This document shows, in pieces, positions 6,121-9,798 of a stretch of 9,798 nucleotides of DNA. The notes beneath the pieces were generated by a model. The model worked only from the letters and a program-made list of their open reading frames with translations, was not told the origin of the DNA and made no database searches. Numbering within the stretch: position 1 is the first letter of the stretch; each line of letters opens with the position of its first letter. A program made the translations under genes and the position numbers. Location: assembly GCA_034659895.1 (NCBI GenBank), contig JAYEIF010000194.1, forward strand, positions 1-9,798, written 5' to 3'. Origin of the DNA: B120-G9 sp034659895 (GTDB lineage: Bacteria > Zixibacteria > MSB-5A5 > GN15 > FEB-12).

Positions 6121-6196
6121 ACCAAAATCATTGCCGTTCTGACAAAAAGAGAGCAGTTTTGTTTGGCATAGTATTTTTGAAAGTATATCTTGATGT

Positions 6197-6874
6197 ATGA
6201 GTAATTCTCAAGTAGCAGTCTTCTCCGATTTTGACGGCACTATTGCCCGCCGCGATATAGGCTACAGTATCTTTAATCATTTTTCCAACGGACGTAACAA
6301 CAAATTGGTGCCGGATTGGAAAGCAGGACGGCTCTCAAGTCGTGATTGCCTTCTCAAGGAAGCAGAAATGTCCCCTATGACAGAGGAAGAGCTATACTGT
6401 TTTCTCAACCAGTTTGAACTCGATCCCGGGTTCGCTCCATTTATAAAGCGATGCCAAAAAGCTTCTATTGATTTGACAATCGTATCTGACGGATTTGATT
6501 TATATATCGATTACCTACTACAGCGTGAAGGACTTACGAACTTACGATTGATAACCAATCACGGTCATATTGAGGGTAATCAACTGATTATAGAGTTTCC
6601 ACATTCAAATTATACTTGTCGCAAGTGCGGCAGTTGCAAAGGCGAAAGAATTCAGGAATACCGATTGCAACACGGAAACAGAACTTTTGTGGTATTTGTT
6701 GGTGATGGATACTCGGACACCTGCGCCATAACTGAGGCAGATGTATTATTTGCTAAAAAAGACCTTGAACAGTATTGCCGTATACATAATATTGAATATA
6801 ATAAGTACGATAATTTTGTTGATGTTGCCGAGCAAATGGATAAAATGGGTCTTTTTGCTGGAAAGAAACTCTGA
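6197..6874 (+). CDS. MtnX-like HAD-superfamily phosphatase
   Basis: A 225-residue HAD subfamily IB phosphatase. Motif I is FSDFDGT (D11 nucleophile, D13 acid/base), motif II is TIVSDG (S97), the motif III lysine is probably K148, and motif IV is VGDGYSD (D170, D174). The cap lies between motifs I and II. A short Cys cluster CRKCGSCKGER (C141, C144, C147) sits where Bacillus MtnX carries a similar Cys-rich loop, and the flanking NHGHIEGNQLIIEFPHS also recalls MtnX. MtnX acts in methionine salvage, but no other salvage gene is present, so the substrate may differ. Candidates from context are phosphosugars or inositol-1-phosphate, which is inference only. An in-frame TGA sits directly before the ATG, so this is the first possible start; its ribosome site is weak (GAAAG, far upstream). 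The next gene begins 15 bp after the stop. Confidence 0.85.
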   Translation: MSNSQVAVFSDFDGTIARRDIGYSIFNHFSNGRNNKLVPDWKAGRLSSRDCLLKEAEMSPMTEEELYCFLNQFELDPGFAPFIKRCQKASIDLTIVSDGFDLYIDYLLQREGLTNLRLITNHGHIEGNQLIIEFPHSNYTCRKCGSCKGERIQEYRLQHGNRTFVVFVGDGYSDTCAITEADVLFAKKDLEQYCRIHNIEYNKYDNFVDVAEQMDKMGLFAGKKL

Positions 6875-6889
6875 TCTTGGAGTAAGTTT

Positions 6890-9391
6890 ATGAAAGCAAT
6901 TGTCATGGCTGGCGGATTTGGTACCAGGCTCCGCCCGCTAACAATAAACCTCCCTAAGCCAATGGTGCCAATAGCCAATATTCCTATGATGGAACACGTA
7001 GTGTCACTTTTGAAAAAACATAACATTACTGACATTACCTCATTGTTATATTTTCAACCGGGAAAAATCCGTGATTACTTCGGGGACGGCTCCGATTTCG
7101 GAGTCTCAATGCAATATACTCAGCCGGACGATGACTATGGCACTGCAGGAGCTGTTCGTTTTGCACTAAGCTCAGTAACCGAACCGGTCATGGTTATCTC
7201 TGGAGACCTTATAACCGATTTTAATCTTACTGAAGCTATCGCTTGGCACAGGGATAGACAGGCTGATGCCACAATCCTGTTGACCAGAATGGAAAATCCT
7301 ATAGCCTATGGTATTGTCATAACTGAAGAAGACGGACGCATAAATCGCTTTCTTGAAAAGCCTTCATGGGGCGAGGCTTTCTCGGATACTATCAATACAG
7401 GCATCTACATTCTGGAACCATCGGCAATAGAGCTAATACCTCCACGGACTAATTTTGACTTCTCAAAGAACCTTTATCCCCTAATGTTATCGAGAGAAAT
7501 GAATCTGTATGGAAAGGCCATGAAGGGATACTGGAAAGATATCGGTAATGTCAATGAGTACAAACGAGCCCATGTAGATTTATTCAACGATACTCTGGAC
7601 CTTGACTTAAAAATGACATCTGAGACCACAGATGAAGCTATCGTATATCGAGGCAAGGATGTCAAAATTGAAGATGATGTGAAGTTGACAGGCCGCATTA
7701 TACTTGGCAATGATGTCTTTCTCGAATCAGGTGTCAAACTTCACAACTGTGTCATTGGTCATCGCAGTCACATTGACACAGGCGCAGAATTGAAAAACTG
7801 CGTTTTGTGGTCGGATTGCTCAATTGGAGCGGAGAGTAATCTTTCAAGGAGTGTTATAGGTAGTAATGCCCGACTTGGACGTAATGTACAACTAATTGAA
7901 GATGTAATTGTCTCAAATGATACTGTTATCGGCGATGATGCTACAATCAAGGCCAACTGTAAAATCTGGCCAGGCAAAACTGTAGATTCAGGGTCTATAG
8001 TATCATCCTCTATCGTCTGGGGCGACCGCTGGAACCGGGAATTATTCACCAATTCCAAGATGACCGGACTTGCGCTGACAGAGATTACTCCAGAGATGAC
8101 GGTTAAGGTAGGTGCTGCTTTTGGGGCGTTCCTTGGAGCTGGAAACGAAGTCGTTATCAGTCGCGATGCTTCCGATACCTCGCGTCTTCTTAAACGCGGC
8201 CTGATGTCAGGTCTTCTTGCAGCCGGTGTCAACGTGGCAGATCTGGAAACTCAGCCCATCCCCATAGTTCGTTATGGTCTGCACCACGGAAGCTATGCAG
8301 CGGGTATCTTCGTACACCACAATCCAAACGATTATCATCTTATCGATTGTATTTTCTTCGATGGTTCCGGTCTTGATATGCCAACAGGCAAACTAAAAAA
8401 GGTCGAACGAATGTATTTCGGTGAAGATTTTGAACGTGCCTCGCTGGACAACATTGGCCATCTTGACATGGTATATAATGTACTAGAAAACTACCGTGAA
8501 GATTTTTTCAAACACGTCAATATAGATCTCATTCGCAGGGCCGGCTTTAAGGTTGTTGTAGATCACTCTAATGGTTCCTCGAGTCAGATATTCACAGATT
8601 TATTCAGTCAACTTGGTGTATCCAGAGTAGAACTCAACGCCAATCTTAATCCGCGTAAGTTTTCAACTTCTCCTGAAGAATATGCACAATCTACAGTTCA
8701 ACTCTCTTCAATTGTAACCTCACTCCATGCTGATGTCGGCTTTCTTCTTAATCCTGTTGCCGAAAAACTCTCTGTTGTGGACAATGAAGGGAATTCGATA
8801 GATACCCAGTTGATGCTCTTAATAATGATTGACCTATTTCTTCAAACAAGCGATGCGAAAAAAATCGCAGTCCCGGTTAGTTCATCTATGGGAGTTGAAG
8901 AAATTGCCAGAGAACACGGTGTTGAGGTTATACGGGTAGCCAATGATCATTTATCTATGATGGAAATTATCCTGCGTGGCGAGGTCGATTTTGTCGGTGG
9001 CACCCGTGGTGGATTCATCTTCCCCGGTTTCCAGATGGGTGCGGATGCTATGGTAGCCTTGGTGAAACTCCTGGAAATGATGGCACAGACTCAGACTCGC
9101 CTAAGTGAACTACGCAAAAAGTTTGAACACTTTAACCGCCAATCTATTTCAATTCCTTGCCCATGGTCGAAAAAAGGGAGAGTCATGCGCAAGTTAATCA
9201 CCAGTTCTGAAGAGAAGCAGCGTCAGTTGGTGGATGGAGTACGAATTCGCGAAGAATCCGGCTGGGTACTTGTTATACCAGATCGCACAGTAGCGGCTTT
9301 TGAAATCCTTGCAGAAAGTCATTCAAGCAACGAAACTACTCAATTGATTGATAATTATCGAAATCTATTGGAAGAATGGCAGCAGGATTAA
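6890..9391 (+). CDS. GDP-mannose pyrophosphorylase-like nucleotidyltransferase fused to a degenerate phosphomannomutase
   Basis: An 833-residue fusion. Residues 1-235 are a nucleotidyltransferase: KAIVMAGGFGTRLRPLT with KP at 23-24, DYGTAGAVR (82-90), VISGDLITDF (102-111), EKPSWGEAFSDTINTGIYIL (156-175) and the second metal Asp in YWKDIG (214-219). Residues about 255-375 are left-handed beta-helix hexapeptide repeats. Residues about 395-830 align by order with the four phosphohexomutase domains, but the signature loops are altered. TASHNP reads FVHHNP (474-479), DGDGDR reads NPVAEK (621-626), GE.SGH reads GGTRGGF (703-709) and the RTSGTEP loop reads IPDRTVA (796-802). The same architecture occurs in actinobacterial and cyanobacterial proteins annotated mannose-1-phosphate guanylyltransferase. 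Making an NDP-sugar such as GDP-mannose is likely; mutase activity is doubtful. GGAG lies 7 bp ahead of the ATG, and it is probably co-transcribed with the HAD gene. Confidence 0.9.
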   Translation: MKAIVMAGGFGTRLRPLTINLPKPMVPIANIPMMEHVVSLLKKHNITDITSLLYFQPGKIRDYFGDGSDFGVSMQYTQPDDDYGTAGAVRFALSSVTEPVMVISGDLITDFNLTEAIAWHRDRQADATILLTRMENPIAYGIVITEEDGRINRFLEKPSWGEAFSDTINTGIYILEPSAIELIPPRTNFDFSKNLYPLMLSREMNLYGKAMKGYWKDIGNVNEYKRAHVDLFNDTLDLDLKMTSETTDEAIVYRGKDVKIEDDVKLTGRIILGNDVFLESGVKLHNCVIGHRSHIDTGAELKNCVLWSDCSIGAESNLSRSVIGSNARLGRNVQLIEDVIVSNDTVIGDDATIKANCKIWPGKTVDSGSIVSSSIVWGDRWNRELFTNSKMTGLALTEITPEMTVKVGAAFGAFLGAGNEVVISRDASDTSRLLKRGLMSGLLAAGVNVADLETQPIPIVRYGLHHGSYAAGIFVHHNPNDYHLIDCIFFDGSGLDMPTGKLKKVERMYFGEDFERASLDNIGHLDMVYNVLENYREDFFKHVNIDLIRRAGFKVVVDHSNGSSSQIFTDLFSQLGVSRVELNANLNPRKFSTSPEEYAQSTVQLSSIVTSLHADVGFLLNPVAEKLSVVDNEGNSIDTQLMLLIMIDLFLQTSDAKKIAVPVSSSMGVEEIAREHGVEVIRVANDHLSMMEIILRGEVDFVGGTRGGFIFPGFQMGADAMVALVKLLEMMAQTQTRLSELRKKFEHFNRQSISIPCPWSKKGRVMRKLITSSEEKQRQLVDGVRIREESGWVLVIPDRTVAAFEILAESHSSNETTQLIDNYRNLLEEWQQD

Positions 9392-9580
9392 AGTACACAT
9401 AACAACCTAATAATCTGAAGTGCCTTTATCTGTCGAAAGGACAGTGGAATTACAAGCTCACACTCATAATCAATGCAGGTCAGACATCTTTTGAGACGGC
9501 TTCAATATATCTGCCAAATTGATTTGAACCTCTCCCCTCTTATTACATACACCAATTGCAATATAATGGTCTATGGAAGA
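9392..9580. other. Intergenic region between convergent genes
   Basis: No credible gene is seen. A small perfect stem CTGTC / GACAG (9430-9434 and 9440-9444) with a GAAAG loop lies 39 bp after the fusion-gene stop but lacks a T-run, so it is at best a weak terminator. A plus-strand reading frame starting at 9473 is rejected because its latter part lies antisense to the membrane-protein gene and has no family resemblance. Confidence 0.4.
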
Positions 9581-9798
9581 TCAGACATCTGCAAGTTGTT
9601 GATTATCCTCTTCGGTCGTCTTTTCTTTAATGGAAGGGTCTTTGATAATCAAAGCAATCGGAATCAAAATACAGTATCCGATTACTAACAGTACCGGCGC
9701 CAGTGTTATCGATCCCTGACCAAGGGTAATATATCCAAGTATGATTGTTACAAAAGCGATGGCAAAAACAATATAGTTTCTTTTACCAAAAGGCCACT
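9581..9798 (-). CDS. Small membrane protein, DUF3098-like, C-terminal part (5' end beyond the window)
   Basis: On the minus strand a frame open from the right edge reads 71 residues to a TGA at 9583-9581. It begins with WPFGKRNYIVFAIAFVTIIL, then GYITLGQGSITLAPVLL and VIGYCILIPIALIIKDPS, and ends in a charged tail (KEKTTEEDNQQLADV). Two membrane segments (about 8-26 and 33-52 of the visible part), a F/PFGKxNY entry motif, and a LAPxxLxxGY segment match the small two-helix DUF3098-type proteins as I remember them. Function of that family is not known. It converges on the fusion gene. The start codon is outside the window, and probably not far outside, given the family's small size. Existence of the gene is well supported by the clean amphipathic pattern; the family name is less certain. 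Confidence 0.75.
   Translation of the reverse strand, partial: WPFGKRNYIVFAIAFVTIILGYITLGQGSITLAPVLLVIGYCILIPIALIIKDPSIKEKTTEEDNQQLADV

Noticed and set aside
6163..6189. TTGGCA/TATATC promoter-like pair ahead of the HAD gene
   Set aside because: Spacing is only 15 bp and the -10 would sit almost on the start codon; too weak to list.
6121..6196. Terminator after ctpA
   Set aside because: Only short CCAAA/TTTGG pairing across a long loop and no T-tract; the ctpA message may continue into the HAD gene.
7768..8232. Minus-strand 154-residue frame inside the fusion gene
   Set aside because: Antisense shadow of the beta-helix and mutase region, with Ser/Thr/Pro-rich noise composition.
9473..9688. 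Plus-strand 71-residue frame near the right edge
   Set aside because: Its second half is antisense to the membrane-protein gene, which has a much more convincing protein pattern; no ribosome site or homology seen.
1..9798. CRISPR arrays, tRNA or rRNA genes, toxin-antitoxin or phage genes
   Set aside because: I looked for regular direct repeats, tRNA-like sequences and typical small gene pairs on both strands and found none.

Overview
The window looks like chromosomal DNA from an AT-leaning, uncultured-type bacterium. An inner-membrane NfeD/stomatin pair, a membrane-anchored C-terminal processing protease with a long C-terminal region, an actinobacterial/archaeal-type inositol-phosphate synthase, a ManC-like/phosphomannomutase-like fusion and a DUF3098-like membrane protein suggest a member of the broad FCB/Zixibacteria-like assemblage. 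That placement is inference from gene content and remembered protein similarity; there is no rRNA or other taxonomic marker here.

Layout. Positions 1-138 hold the 5' end of an IS3-family insertion sequence reading leftward out of the window, with an orfA start that is out of frame with its body. A 164-bp leader with a long hairpin-forming inverted repeat precedes a two-gene operon, nfeD (303-734) and an SPFH/stomatin-like gene (749-1720). A convergent TetR-family regulator (1780-2457, minus) follows. It is divergent from ino1 (2609-3817), and the very AT-rich gap between them carries two perfect inverted repeats that share the half-site TGACTA. ino1 ends in a clear intrinsic terminator, and only 22 bp later begins tmk (3906-4559), which overlaps the protease gene ctpA (4537-6120) by 23 bp. 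Next are an MtnX-like HAD phosphatase (6197-6874) and, 15 bp on, an 833-residue sugar-nucleotide pyrophosphorylase fused to a phosphohexomutase-like region (6890-9391). After 189 bp without a gene, the window closes with the 3' end of a small membrane protein on the minus strand (9581-9798).

How the genes fit together. The NfeD/stomatin pair is a recognised membrane-quality or microdomain module. The TetR protein most plausibly controls itself and ino1, the committed step of inositol synthesis. The HAD phosphatase and the pyrophosphorylase/mutase fusion look co-transcribed and point to phosphosugar or GDP-mannose-type metabolism. With ino1 nearby, an inositol- and mannose-containing lipid, glycan or solute is conceivable, but no glycosyltransferase or phospholipid synthase is visible to prove it.

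Most genes belong to known families. The unusual points are the histone-like lysine-rich tail on the inositol-phosphate synthase, the fusion protein whose mutase half has lost all its signature loops but keeps an HHNP version of the active-site loop, the paired operators at tetR/ino1, the terminator squeezed against tmk, and the broken IS3 orfA. No clearly new multi-gene system is visible.
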